Assembly (NCBI GenBank): GCA_905147135.1 | Contig: LR990049.1 | Coordinates: forward strand, 15,083,428-15,147,427 | Origin: Blastobasis lacticolella | Lineage: Eukaryota; Arthropoda; Insecta; Lepidoptera; Blastobasidae | DNA length: 64,000 nt | Direction: 5' to 3' | Shown here: one piece after another, positions 1-11,559 of the stretch | Layout of the letters: each line of letters opens with the position of its first letter | How positions within the stretch are numbered: position 1 is the first letter of the stretch | Program-made: the position numbers and the translations under genes | The notes under the pieces: model-generated | The model's database searches: none | What the model was told of the DNA's origin: nothing | What the model saw: the letters and a program-made list of their open reading frames with translations, nothing else

Positions 1-377
1 TCCGGTATCCGGCCAAACAACTATCCGTTTCATCTCTACTTTTAACCCCCTTTGGGGATTAATTGCGAACATCCATAAGAAAATTTATTTTCCTGGATCT
101 AGAATTTCGGCTGTACGCTATCAGTTAGAAAACAGTGGTCAGCAATGCAAACCAAATGAATTAAAAAAAACTTCTTTCTGTTCACTTACGTTATGCAGTA
201 AATCGCCATGCAAAATTTCAACCTTCTAGGTCTAGAAACAAGACTTGGTCGAGTGGTTTTGGCTCTTCCTTTAGCAGGCAGTCAGAAAAGTCAGAATTCC
301 AAATTTCCTTCCTCGGTTTCATCCCTAGGGAACAATTTTTCAAAAACGTGAAATTATATTTTTTATAGTTTGTTATG

Positions 378-734
378 GAGCGTCGGTGGCCGAGCGGTTA
401 AAGTATGAGACTCGTAAGCCAGAGGTCCCGGGTTCGAAGCCCGCTCCGGCCATGTACCAATGACTGTATTCTGCGTTATGTACATTAGTTGAATACTAAC
501 CGTTGCTCTTACGGTGAGGGAAAACATCGTGATGAAACCTGCACATTCAGGAGACTGAATGTGTAACCATGATCAAATCAGGTCGGGTTCCCCTGGTAGC
601 AGGGTCATGGAGGTCAAATGGCAGTCGCTCCACTGTAATTACCTGACCTGCCAAATCCTGGATCATGGTCAAGGCGGACCCCGGGCCCTCGTGTGCGAGA
701 GCACAACCGCGACATTAACGCCAAGATGATGATG
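378..734 (+). repeat. SINE family A, copy 1 (tRNA-derived, near full length)
   Basis: The head (about 381-454) has tRNA-like internal promoter boxes: a box A resembling GTGGCCGAGCGGTTAA and a box B GGGTTCGAAGCCC. It is not a working tRNA, because the acceptor ends do not pair. The body contains a segment on the theme CAGTCGCTCCACTGTAATTACC, given here only in part, and the element ends in repeated GAT units. A perfect 13-bp direct repeat, ATAGTTTGTTATG, lies at 365-377 and 735-747, as expected of a target-site duplication. Other copies of the family are at 8325-8645, 23945-24262, 31730-32085, 32998-33270 and a fragment at 61341-61435. Confidence 0.85.
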
Positions 735-747
735 ATAGTTTGTTATG

Positions 748-1840
748 TAGAATATTTGTACAAAGTTTCAAGCAAATGCATTGATGGAATAAAAAGATGC
801 ATCCAAACTTCCACCCCCTATTTCACCAAACATTTCTAAAAATTCCTATTTAGTATGCACCTACATCATGTAATCAACCTTCGTGCAAAATTTCAAGCTT
901 CTGGACCCAGCGGTTTCGACTCTGCGTTGATAACATAGATTCTGTCTACAGTCATACTGTCTACAGTCAGTCATATTTATAGGCTATCTATAATATTGAT
1001 ACCTAGATAACCGACAATATCTTCACCTAACGAAAATAACTCCTACCAAACTGGGCAATAGCAACCCTTGTTTTCTAATACGCAACCCTTACGGTACCGC
1101 TTTGCGTGTTGACACGTACTCGCAGTAAGTCGTAAATAGCCATTTAATTATTCCTGATATGGATGGCGAATCAAGTTGCGCTCAAGCCTTCTTTAATGCC
1201 ATGGCAATAGGGGTGAAAATCGATTTCCGACGAGGCGTTGATGTGCCGCCGACTGTGCTCGTGTCCGGCTCACACGGCGACAGTTGCTTGCCATCAAATC
1301 AAGTAACATGGCCGACTTGAATGAAACACTCATTCAAGTTTAAATACACTGTGTTCCTTTCGACTGTGTTTATGGCTGTACACTTAATTGATTTAGCGAG
1401 TTTACTAGTCGGTGAGGTCTCCAAAGACCAATGACTTTTTCTTTATACCTACTTAATCTTACGTGTAAGAAAGCGGTAATATAGTACCCCATTAAATGAA
1501 AGAAGGGAGTCAGCTAGGCCTGTAATGTCAAAGATGCCCGTACGATTATTGATAGACTGAAGTGCTTTTTACTAATTTAGTCAAACCTGTAACTTTTGCG
1601 ACGTATTTGTATTGACGTTTAGGCAAGACTTATGCCGCATAAGATGGTAGAGGAAGCAGCTAGATTAAAATAAAATGTGTACATTGTAAACAATAGGTGT
1701 TGCTATATTTTTTATGTATTTATTTAGTACTTTGGCGACCGAGTTTCGTGGGCTAGTTAAAACTGATAATTGTGGGTACATTTATTACCTACAATAAAAA
1801 TTGTTCGTACCTATTCGATTTTCATAACAACATAACAACA
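748..1840. other. AT-rich noncoding stretch, nothing recognised
   Basis: No ORF of note, RNA gene or repeat that I recognise. The part around 1150-1330 is less AT-rich than its surroundings and shows no match to other parts of the window. Confidence 0.4.
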
Positions 1841-1844
1841 TGTC

Positions 1845-1925
1845 TATAGGCAGTGGTGACCACTTTCCATCAGGTGGACCACTTGCCTGTTTGCCTACCG
1901 TATGACATAAAAAAAAAAAAAACAA
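1845..1925 (+). mobile_element. LINE 3' end (family D) with poly-A tail
   Basis: The motif GGCAGTGGTGACCACTTTCC followed by ATCAGGTGG, then a CTGTTTGCCTACCGTATGACAT-like stretch and a run of A. The same 3' end recurs at 4440-4510, 20985-21055 (reverse), 29575-29635, 50540-50600 and 59400-59470. At 4290-4440 and 59340-59400 it is preceded by remnants of the reverse-transcriptase C-terminus, which identifies it as a non-LTR retrotransposon tail. Confidence 0.7.
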
Positions 1926-2084
1926 TGGAAAGCGTATGCAGTTTACACTGACAAGTGATTAATAGACGCTTTGGTTTTAGGGTGCAATGATTTATAACGT
2001 GAAAACCTTTGTAAAAAGGATTCCATAACTACTGCACTAAACGGTGATGAAACGTTTTTGTTGTTGCTTAAATCAAGGTTGGTA

Positions 2085-2335
2085 GAGCTCGTCTTGTCTA
2101 AAATGACGCACCCCACTACTTAGTTAGTTGATTTCGATGTGTGAGTGCAAATATTGATAACGACACTTCATCTGTGTGGGAGCTAATGAACGACGCGTGC
2201 TCCTACGTTTGAATTTCACCGGCAACTGAATGACCAATTACAACGGCATTTGTATATGTATTGCGTCCATATTTTAAACTTGCTTGTGTGCGTTAATGCG
2301 ATAGTGGGGCGAGTCATTTTAGATTAGACGAGCTC
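2085..2335. mobile_element. MITE-like element with about 37-bp inverted ends and TA flanks
   Basis: The left end (2085-2119, starting GAGCTCGTCTTGTCTAAAAT) is matched in inverted orientation by the right end (2302-2335) with only a few differences. TA dinucleotides flank both ends (2083-2084 and 2336-2337), as in Tc1/mariner-type target sites. The interior (about 180 bp) has no ORF, so this would be a non-autonomous copy. Confidence 0.6.
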
Positions 2336-2443
2336 TACATCTATGATACAACTGCCTTATCTGCTTAGTAAATCGACATGGTCAACTGACCACCATCTGG
2401 ACCTCTGGCATTCCAACTGTGTGCTTGTTTGTCTTTTGACTAG

Positions 2444-2485
2444 TATAAAAGGCTGGTGTGTCTGACCTGTAGTCTCTGTCGCGGT
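2444..2485 (+). promoter_or_regulatory. Possible TATA-type core promoter
   Basis: TATAAAAG at 2444-2451 is followed about 25-35 bases later by a less AT-rich stretch (2470-2580) rich in CG dinucleotides, of the sort seen in insect 5' leaders. No downstream ORF or exon could be tied to it, so it may be chance. Confidence 0.2.
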
Positions 2486-2585
2486 GTGGCGCGGCCATTA
2501 GCCGGTGCGTGGCCACTGCCGCCATTAAACGCAAAACGCCAAATCATTTACAAGAAAGCGAGAGTCCGCCGTGCACTATTTACAT

Positions 2586-3719
2586 AATTTATTCATCGCA
2601 CTACGCAACCGTTGTAGCTTGGTTCTGTATAGCTTGTTGTTGTTGTTTTTAAAGTAGGAATGAAACCGACGATGAAATTCATATAGGTGTGTATTTTTAG
2701 TTTAGTTTGGTTTTTTCTGTCAGGCGCACGTCATATTTGCCCATATTATGCTTTAATAAATATTGTTAAATAAAAGAATTCAGTAAAGATTGAAGATATT
2801 TTTAACAATTTCGAAGAAAAAAACACTGATTACTTAATTTGTTTAATATTCGTGAGCTGCTTTTCGTGATAAAAAAAATTTAATGTTTAATCTCCATAGC
2901 TAACATGGCCACTTTAGTTTGAGTGTTGTCGAATTTACATGTAGTTATTATTTGCATGAGCATGCATGTAATGTAGCATGCATTATTTGCATGTAATGTA
3001 GTTTTGGGTGCTGTAGGGATTAGAGGCATAGTAAACCAAAGACTTGCTATACAGAGAAATACAATATTTATTCAGGAAAAACGAAATTTCAATTTATTTT
3101 TTGCATAAATTTAATTTGAGTGATTTTTAAATAATAATAGTCCTAATGATGTGAAAAATATTAAATTATAAAAGAATATTTACAAATAACAACCTACCCC
3201 AAGTCCCTAAGGAATTGCTCCCAAAAGGCTGGCTATCATGCCTCAGGAAAACTAATTAAGCTTATCACGGAGATCTGATGGAGAAGCCACTAGATCCTAG
3301 AATAGACTGGCCGCCACGCCTTATGAAACACGTAGGCGCGTTCGCCGAAAATTCCCTATTCATGCGCCTTACTTCCGCTTTTCTTTTCCAACGTAAAAAA
3401 ACATAGCGTCCAACTCTAAATCATCCGTTAGGGGCTTGCAAATAGGCCGCATTGGCCTACTCTACAGCACTTATTCTACTTTCCGAGCTGCAACACTTGT
3501 CCCATGAGTCGTGTGATACAATCAACTAAATATTAAACTAATATTTAGGCAACGCTTTGCCCGCGCCGCCTCATTTGCATTGAGGCGCGGCCGCTCATTA
3601 CGAAATGGCCTCCTTCTCTAGGACCGGTAGGACCTTTAATTAAACGAAACCGACGCTCTTTGTTTGATTTCCCCTTATCGATTCAGTCACGAAGAGGCTA
3701 GATTCAACATTTTTAAGGC
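2586..3719. other. Noncoding stretch, nothing recognised
   Basis: AT-rich DNA. A short repeated block on the theme CATGCATGTAATGTAG occurs twice around 2960-3002, and a GC-rich imperfect hairpin sits near 3560-3592. No credible coding sequence. Confidence 0.35.
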
Positions 3720-4080
3720 GGTAAACAAGCTTACGATACGACCTATCCGATGGTAAACAGTTATCGCAGGCTATAGATTATCATTGACAGGAGTAGACCC
3801 GTAAAATCCTTTTCACGTCAGTATTGAAGAACTCCATGTTGTACTTTCCAGGGGAACATATTGCAGGTCCAGTAGGAAATTTATTTGAAACCCCAGTGTT
3901 CGCGACCTATTTGCTTCCAAGGGAGGAATTGAGTTCTTCAAGAAAGGGGTGAACACGTTTTTACTGGGTAATGGCCCTGGTATTGAAAACGTCCACAGGC
4001 TGCGGTGTCTGCTTACCATCAGGCAGGCTGTAGGCTTGTTGACCCCCTATTGGTATGAAACATGGATGGACATCCTGTTG
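3720..4080 (+). mobile_element. Degraded LINE 3' fragments (family E)
   Basis: The block around 3800-3855 (theme GAAGAACTCCATGTTGTACT, then TTCCAGGG) is repeated at 32575-32660. At 3925-4060 the plus strand still reads as a broken stretch with FFKKGV, typical of the last residues of a non-LTR reverse transcriptase, followed by a GTCTGCTTACCATCAGGCA tail. Frames are broken throughout. Confidence 0.5.
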
Positions 4081-4289
4081 AAGGTCACTTTTCTCTAACT
4101 CCCTTTCCATTAGATAAAAACGCTATCTGCTCATTTGCACTGTGGTTGTTAAGAAACTGTTCTTAGATCGTACTTTATGACTCTATTGGTTAGAGTATAT
4201 CTACAACTGCCGCTATCGTACCACCCGCCGTGGGTTGGGTAATTGTCCCCATTATGTGGACCCTGTAGTAGTGTCCACGCGAATATTTG

Positions 4290-4510
4290 AAACAACGTTT
4301 CTCGCTAATACGATTCGGATGTAGAATGAGCTCCCAGACACAGTGTTTCCTTTTTACTATGACATGGGATTCTTCAAGAGGTATATTAGAGGTCTCCTTA
4401 GAGGCGGGCAACACATTGGTAGCACCTCTGGTGTTGCTGATATCCATAGGCAGCGGTGACCACTTTCCATAAGGTGGCCCACAAGCCTGTTTGTCTGCCG
4501 TATTACTTCA
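4290..4510 (+). mobile_element. LINE reverse-transcriptase C-terminus plus family D tail
   Basis: Read from about 4315, the plus strand gives a peptide with MWNELPDTVFPF and DMGFFKRYIRG. This is the usual C-terminal signature of insect non-LTR reverse transcriptases (WN-LP, then a Phe-Lys motif). The family D 3' end follows at 4448. It is 5'-truncated, as most LINE copies are. Confidence 0.7.
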
Positions 4511-4584
4511 AAAAACTGTGTTCGTACAAGGATGCAAAAGTCTTCAGTTAAAACTACTTACGAAGTCGTGGTTTCATACGCGGC

Positions 4585-4700
4585 CGTAAGCGTTCAATTC
4601 ATCATCACAGGGTATAACAGTCCACTGCAGGACTTAGGGCCTCTTCCATGAAAGAGGAGGTTATTGCCATAATCTCCACGCTTGGCAGGCGGGTTGGAGT
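4585..4700 (-). repeat. Repeat family C, copy 4 (3' half)
   Basis: Reverse complement of the 3' part of family C: a GCGTGGAGATTATGGCAATA motif, the CCTGCAGTGGACTG motif and a GATGATGA tail. Compare the fuller copies at 10099-10385, 22374-22625 and 32723-32995. Confidence 0.75.
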
Positions 4701-5385
4701 TGGGAGTGGAGAGTTAAATGAGGTAGGACAAATGAATACACCAAGTTATTGCTCAACTTACTGATCAGCAGTACCCAGTGGGTACCCATGGGTACGACCG
4801 GGAATAAATGCTGGTCTAGTTTTACTACAACTCTTAAAAAAGTGTTATAGGTAGGTAGGTATACTATTTCGGGGCGAGAATTCCTGAAGCAAGAAATCTT
4901 CGGGAAATGTTGTCTTACAAGAAAAACTCTACTAATAGAAAAGAAGAATAGTAAGAAATTGAAAAAATCATCACTATGATAAATTCAATATTTTGCATCT
5001 CCTGTTTTCGTTACGATACGGTTCTGGAGAAGAAATCGCATAGCCTTTACTTGGAGAAGGTAACAGACGTTATGCACAAACGGCCAATTACACCGGACTA
5101 AAGCCTAGCCCGATCCACAGCTACTGTATAGCTTATGAAATATCAAATATTCAAGAGCACACCTCGGTGGTTTCAGACCCTGCGGGGTAGTCTAGTAGAG
5201 GCGTGGGAGGAGAGAGGGCCGCCCACTGCCTCTCGACCAATCGGATGAGCTCTTGTCTCTGAGGAGAGAGCCGGTGCCGGCCGGGTTAGCCGGCGGTGCG
5301 GGCTGGGAGCGGTAGCGGATAATTTTTTTTTTTCGATAAATCGGAATTGTTATTACTATAGCAGCATTAAATAAAGAAATGTGCT

Positions 5386-5612
5386 TGGACAATTCGTAAC
5401 AGCGCCATCTAGCCCCAAAGTAAGCAAAGCTTGTGTTATGGGTGCTAAAGATAACTGATAAACTAGGTACTTTTAAATACTTTAACACCCACAAGCGTGA
5501 CAGAAATTAAAATTAATCATTTTAATTTCTGCTCGGCCGGGAACCAAACCCGGGATCTCTGCGTCGCAGATCAGCATGTCAACAAACTGAACCATTCAGG
5601 TCGACCAAGCAT
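5386..5612 (-). repeat. SINE family B, copy 2 (tRNA-derived)
   Basis: On the minus strand a tRNA-like head with box B (CCCGGGTTTGGTTCCCGGCC) leads into AGAAATTAAAAT, then a body ending CTTTGGGGCTAGATGGCGCT. Copy 1 at 30568-30840 has the same order. A GC-rich patch of unknown nature (5180-5325) lies beyond its 3' end. Confidence 0.75.
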
Positions 5613-6052
5613 TGGTTCTCGACTTACAGCGAGTATCAAACACCACAACATAATTTTACAGTTCAATTGGCACTCAAAATTTGCGTGAATTAAGATAATG
5701 TTGCCTCAACCTAGTAATTTTTCTTCGAACTTAATACAAATAATTATTTAAGGCAATTATTCAGGGGGGCCTAATAAACATTAAAAAAAATTGCCTAACC
5801 TTTCGCTATATTTCTTTTGCCTAATATGGCTGGGTTATTCTATCCAGTATGAGTAACGGAAATTCTGCGGCTAAAATAAAAATGACAGTGTTTAAAAAAC
5901 TACATTCACTCATTTTGATATAAACAACCATGACATTTAGTTTGTTGCAATGGACCTTTGTTAGCAACTGAACCCATGAAATTGATGATACGTAATCGCA
6001 AAAGTCACAATTTCAATCATTGAAATCAGATAATTGTTAGCAACAGAGTTAT

Positions 6053-6142
6053 GTAATCGGCCTACAGATCAATCTGTAGGCCGATTACAGCGGCAGCGGC
6101 AGCGGATTCGGTGATGCTCAAGCATCACCGAATCCGCTGCCG
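6053..6142. other. Two adjacent perfect hairpins
   Basis: Arms 6053-6069 and 6072-6088 (17 bp) and arms 6097-6118 and 6121-6142 (22 bp) are perfect inverted repeats. Each has a 2-base CA spacer, and the two hairpins are separated by 8 bases. The surrounding DNA (5640-7530) has no gene I can support; 7020-7350 is a GC-rich patch with two short ORFs that match nothing I know. Confidence 0.8.
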
Positions 6143-7539
6143 GCCATCCCTCGCGCCACACGGAAACATTAACAACGACAACGCGCACCGCTTTCATAAT
6201 CCAATTAAGAATAATTGTCGATAAACTGACAGCCAAGATGGCGATTTATGTGGTGATATTTCAGCATCGTTAATAAATTTATGCTTGTTTCTCGGCTTTT
6301 GATTGCGCCGGTGTATCCATTAACCGCTCGCCCGATTCGACGGGCCTCAGTATTGACACCTTGTAATCTGATATTGATTTATGTACAGGCCGAAATGTTC
6401 GAGCAACGACTCTGTACTCACTCGGCTGTTTAAAATATGCGAATTTTCTGTCAATTAACTATTAGTTGTGGTAAATTATCAGGTGCTAATGTATTTAGTG
6501 CTACTATGCTTAAACGACGTAACCTTCGTGTGTTTTTAATAATTCGTCCGGTTCGTCGAATAAAATATTCATTTTATTTGAAACTGTTTACGACTGCCAA
6601 TCAAACTTGATACCGGTAATAGGGCTTAGTTTGTAAGTAGTGTAATTACCAAAATTAGTTCTGGTACGTTTTTCTCTCTAAACCTACTTGCTTGAAAAAC
6701 AAAGTCACTATTCGTCTATGTCTGTTTTGACTTATTTTTTCTACTCATACGTTTTTGCGGGCCATCTGATGGAGATTGGTTTGAATTAGATTTTCAGTCA
6801 TGGATAAACATAAGTTAGATTTACCTACGTTCAGTTTATTGGCATATGAGGCCCGAGCCGCAGCGGGTCACTGGTACAATAATAATAACCTTTAGTATTT
6901 ATCAGAAGTTAATTCTCGAACTTCAGATAAAACAAGTATGTCGAAAACGTTCAAATTTAATAACCAAAACATTTTGGCATACCAAATCCCTACCACAGAT
7001 TTATACTCTGTATATAGATCCCAGCAACGTCGAGAGCAAAACGACGCCCGCGCCCGCGTCGCGGGTGTCAGCTCTATTGATTTCGCGGCACATTGCCCGC
7101 GTGAGTTACGAGCACTGCGGTGAACCCTGACTTGCGGGCCTTACGGCGCTTATGGCCGCATCCTGACGATTTATTAGATCGTTCCACCGCATCGGGGCTG
7201 AATAAATCCCCCTCCCCCCACTACGTACCACCGTACCCCCTGCGTGGCCCGAGACCAATCCGGGTAGAAGATATGCGGGTAACGTCTCTCTCGGGGTGGT
7301 TCAGATGGTTTTATTTGGTGGCCGGAGACCCGCCGCGATGGTTGATGCGGTAAGAGTCTAGTAAGGATATCATATTATGATACATATTCGAGGGGAATTC
7401 ACACAGCTTCATCAAGCCATAAATGAGCAAAGATTGTACCGGTTGTACCTACCTAATATAGAGGCTAACAAGGGCACAGTTTTCTAGGATAGCGTTGCTG
7501 TCATTCAGCGGTCAATTAGGTCAGTCGAGCGTTACCTAT

Positions 7540-8050
7540 TTATTTTATTTATTTATTTGTAGGAGTACCAACAGCTGTACATTACAATGTATAAAGTTCT
7601 AGTATAAAACAGTAAGCCAATTATAGGTCCTCGCCAGTAAAGACATCATATGAAAAAGCTACACAAGCACACAAACACGCAGTAGCGCGTACAATAGGCA
7701 CTTAGGTAAATTATCAAATAGATTTAAAACGAGAAAATAATAATAAGAAATAGAGAAGAACATATCTAACACCTACAGCTATAGTAGGTACAAACAAGAA
7801 TCACACAAACAACATACACCTTGACTTCATGGAACGCCGTCAAAGAATGACCGCGTTAACAACCGCCGCACAGATTTGAGTTTACTATTAAATAAATCCA
7901 AGTCATGATCCTTGCACAAACCATTAAACAAACTACATGCACGCCACAAGAATGTATTACGCCGATAATTAGAACATGGATTCGACAATGATATCATACA
8001 TTTTGAACGCAGGGCTCTGTTTGGAGATCTAAGTGATATTGCCATCAAAA
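7540..8050 (-). mobile_element. Degraded LINE, reverse-transcriptase C-terminus
   Basis: On the minus strand, 8048-7827 encodes about 70 residues with RSPNRALRSK, NYRRNTFLWR and FNSKLKSVRRLL. This pattern of an RN..R segment, an aromatic-rich strand and a final basic helix is seen at the end of insect non-LTR reverse transcriptases. The A/T-rich repeat at 7540-7560 would be its 3' tail. The expected upstream RT domain is absent. Confidence 0.5.
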
Positions 8051-8324
8051 GATGTGGACGTCTATGATACCCAAAGCAATCTTAAAACAATAGCAATAAC
8101 CTATGAAACAATAGCATTGTCAAAGAAGCAATAAGTATTTTATACACATACAAATAATTAATTTTATTGTTTACTTTTACAGTATGTCGCGGTCTCCTAG
8201 AGAGCAGTCAAAAAGCACCGAATAGTATTGTTTCCATAGTGAATATTTCAGTAACATTATTCGCCGTTGTAGTGCGACCGTTATAAGTCGGCATCGATAT
8301 CCTAAGAAGTCGTGCCTATAACTC

Positions 8325-8645
8325 ATCATTATCATCTTGGCGTCAATATCCTAGTTGCGCTCTCGCGCGCGAGGGTCCTGGTCCTTGACCATTCAGGATT
8401 TGGCAGATCAGGTAGTTACAGTGGAGCGACAGCCATCTGACCTCCGTGACCCTGTGACCAGATTTGATCATATTTACAAATTCTATCACCTAAATGTGCA
8501 GGTTTCATTATGATGTTATCCCTCACCCTAAGAGAGAGCTAGTGTTCAACTAATGCACAAAACTCAGAAAAAGGTCAGGCCGTCACTGCGGATCGAACTC
8601 TGTACCTCTCGCTTACGAGACGGACCCGCTAGACTAACGACACTC
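8325..8645 (-). repeat. SINE family A, copy 2
   Basis: Full family A layout in reverse: the ATGATGAT-type tail, TTGGCGTCAATATC, the GAGGGTCC block, TTGGCAGATCAGGTAGTTAC, and the degenerate tRNA-like head at the right end. Diverged from copy 1, without a clear target duplication. Confidence 0.8.
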
Positions 8646-9589
8646 TTATCGTGCCTTCCAACTATAATAAAAAAACATTGTAAATATGGATAAACATTGA
8701 AAAACCAAAATTTCGAATGTTGATGTACATATTGCTAATACACGTATCGAGATACCGTTTAGTTGGTAACTAGAACATCAGTTCTCATAACCCAACAAAC
8801 ACCGCTCCGAAAACCATAACAGAAGTTCTTCAAGTAACAGAATAATATTTTTAAAGGGTAATTTCAGCTGTATGACACGGCCATTAAACCGATATTTACT
8901 ACATTGTTGTCCAAAATAAATGGGCACATTTTGTCATGCGGGAAGCGCTGTCACAACAAACATTATTTCATTTTATTTTACGGTTTTGTAACGCGCCGTG
9001 AAGAAAGAGTCGCGTTTTGGAAAAAAAATACAACGATTGTACCGTGACCGAGGATTCACAAACTCGATTCGCGGTGCGAGGGTGACGCGGCTAATGTTCC
9101 GTTATTAATTGTCACATTTTTTTCGTTATAGTGAGTCGATGTCGTATGACATAAACAGTAACGAATCTAACTGGAATAGTTACATTAATGAATTGTTGTG
9201 TGAAATAAGAGCCCATACGATTTAAGAGACGCACACGATTTCTGCACCATTTGTCCCAAATGTTTGTGCAATTTTGGTTTCCATAAAGATATAAAGCTTA
9301 TTACAAGCTTTTATTTTGTTTCATATATATTCTGTATCTTCCGTTTGTTCGTAATAAAATCTTGCAAGTTAAGTTTGACCCGTTTCCGATTGAAATTTTC
9401 GATACTGAAATCGAGCTGATCTGATGATGGACATGGAAGGTGGCATACGAATTTCTAAACTACGCATGGTAGACCCAGAGTTTGGACTTGTTTGATTAAT
9501 CTTTGACAAATACTCTGACAGATCATAGAGAGTGCGCGATAAAAGCATGAGGGAAAATATATTATTTTTTGTACTTGTTATATTATTTT

Positions 9590-9790
9590 AAAACAAACGC
9601 GCAGCATGCCGCATAGTCACCGCACAGTAATCGTGGCGCACCCCCCACCCGCGTAGTCCCTACATCCTGTGCGTGCGCCATTTGGGTAGATTGTACGTTT
9701 TCTGTCCCGTTGCTACGCGATGACTACGCGGCACGGTGCGTACGCGTTTACTGTCCGGTTTGTAAGTGGCGACGTATAAATGGGCCTAAA
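9590..9790 (+). repeat. Dispersed GC-rich repeat (family G), copy 1
   Basis: Begins AAACAAACGCGCAGC and ends near ACGCGTTTACTGTCCGGTTT. An inverted, diverged copy of the whole unit is at 21275-21445, with the same two ends exchanged. No ORF; probably a non-autonomous DNA transposon of unknown type. Confidence 0.55.
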
Positions 9791-9890
9791 TTTTGTATTT
9801 GTACGATAACCTAGTCTTAACATGTTATACCTATTATTGTTGATTTTATTACAACTTGTCATAATATTTGTAGTTAATGCCAAATAAAAG

Positions 9891-9918
9891 CTATGTCTAT
9901 GTCTATGTCTATGTCTAT
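9891..9918. repeat. Hexanucleotide microsatellite (CTATGT)n
   Basis: Nearly five tandem copies of CTATGT right after AATAAAAG. This could be the simple-repeat tail of a LINE copy, but no LINE body is recognisable before it. Confidence 0.8.
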
Positions 9919-10098
9919 AACATTAGCACGGGTAGCAGCCATTCCAGTGGTTTGGTTTGGGGCAAGGGTGTACTAGTTTGTATTTATTTTTATATAGTTG
10001 CGTAGCATTACTGGTAAATGCTGTGATTGGCTTATGTATAACTTTAATTGGCTTATGTATCAGCACATCTGTCATTTTATATTTTACTATAATATATA

Positions 10099-10385
10099 AG
10101 CCGCGTGGTGTCCGGCAAAGCCGCGTGGTGTCCGGCAGAGTAGAATAGCACCAACCCCTTACACTCATGGGTGTCGTACAAGGCGACTAATGTTTTCGAG
10201 GGAAAAGATCAAGAGTCTCCGTAGTCTGGAAAATGGGCAGCAGCATTTTCCATTGTATTATTTAAACACTGCGATCTCCAACCCGCCTGCCAAGCGTGGA
10301 GATTATGGCAATAACCTCCCCTTTCGTGGGAGAGGCCCTAAGTCCTGCAGTGGACTATTACGGGCTGTGATGATGATAATATATA
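10099..10385 (+). repeat. Repeat family C, copy 1 (near full length)
   Basis: Starts with two tandem copies of the 19-20 base unit GCCGCGTGGTGTCCGGCA, then AGAGTAGAATAGCACCAAC, GTCGTACAAGGCGACTAATG, the ATTATGGCAATAACC block and the CCTGCAGTGGACT motif, and ends in TGATGATGATAAT. Same order as at 22374-22625 and 32723-32995. Length near 280 bp, no ORF and no obvious tRNA head, so SINE-like of unknown origin. Confidence 0.8.
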
Positions 10386-10974
10386 TGTACCTTACAATAT
10401 AAAATAAACGATGGACTCCTCTACGAAGCTCAAACTCAAACGGTTGGGCGATTCCCTTCAGAATTCCACCGTATTGGTAAGCGGTTCGGTGGTGTTAAAC
10501 TCAAATTCATAATTACTGTGAATCTTAGTTCAATTTGGTACAGAATGGGCGTGAAATCGATCCGGGAGATATCCGAGCGGAGCGTGAATCAATAAACGAT
10601 TATACACATGCCGCACTCCCGTCGCATGATAGAGCCCAATAAAAACCGTAAATGCGATGGTCCAGAATAACAACAGTATTCAAATTTACGATTCGCGTCG
10701 GATTTAAACAAAAACGTTCTATTTAATAATGGAATGTTCACGGCACGAGTGTAATTGTGTGTCTACGGTGTTGCCATGAGCCGAGCGATTCGTTTTGCTG
10801 GTAATGGAGACGCGCGCACGCTGCTTCGATTTCGGTTCTCGGTGTGACTGTCTTAGGGGACGAATAGTGCTTTTTCTCTTTAAAATTCAGAAAAATATGG
10901 GTAAAAGTAGGTAAGGGTAAAAGTAGGTATATAACGTATTGGCGTCAATATCGTAGTGTAATAAATGTGTTTCA

Positions 10975-10995
10975 CTTTACTTTACTTTACTTTAC
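10975..10995. repeat. Pentanucleotide microsatellite (CTTTA)n
   Basis: About four tandem CTTTA units. Just upstream (about 10940-10955) is a short scrap resembling the 3' end of SINE A in reverse (GGCGTCAATATCGTAG). Confidence 0.7.
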
Positions 10996-11559
10996 AATTA
11001 TAGTAGGTAAAGAAGATGCCATTTAACATTCGTAACTCATAATATTAAACCTCACGGGATCATGAAAACCTACTTTAGATTTGTGTCTACTAAAGTAAGT
11101 ACTCATTATACTAGAAGTCTTATCCGACTAGTTAAGTGGGGTCGGCACAACATGTCTGTCTTTCATTTACCCTTATCACTCGTCATCGCGGCATTAACTC
11201 CTTTCACACGCTATTCACACTAATGTCACAGCTGATATTTATAGTTATTGTAATGTGTTTGTTTGTCCGTTAATCTATCTGAGTCTCTAGTACGATAATT
11301 TACTAACGGCTCTATTATATTATAGATAATTTACTAAAATTTTACGCGTTTCTGGTATTCTGCTACAATGAAAACTGCTGTTGAGCTGCTATTGCAATTC
11401 AATTACGGCAAGTAGCTCGGCGGACTCGAGGCCCAGATATTTCGATATTAAAAAAAAATACGAGGCTTAAACTTCTGAAATAATTTTGAAAATGACGTCA
11501 GTCACCTCCAATAAAAATTTAACTTGATCGCTTCAACCCCTAAAGTACGGGCTCCATTT

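Noticed and set aside
381..454. Possible functional tRNA gene
   Set aside because: Has A and B boxes but the acceptor stem does not pair, and it continues into a repeat body shared by five other loci; it is a SINE head.
7120..7353. 77-codon ORF in a GC-rich patch
   Set aside because: Pro/Arg-rich translation typical of GC-rich noncoding DNA, no recognisable domain.
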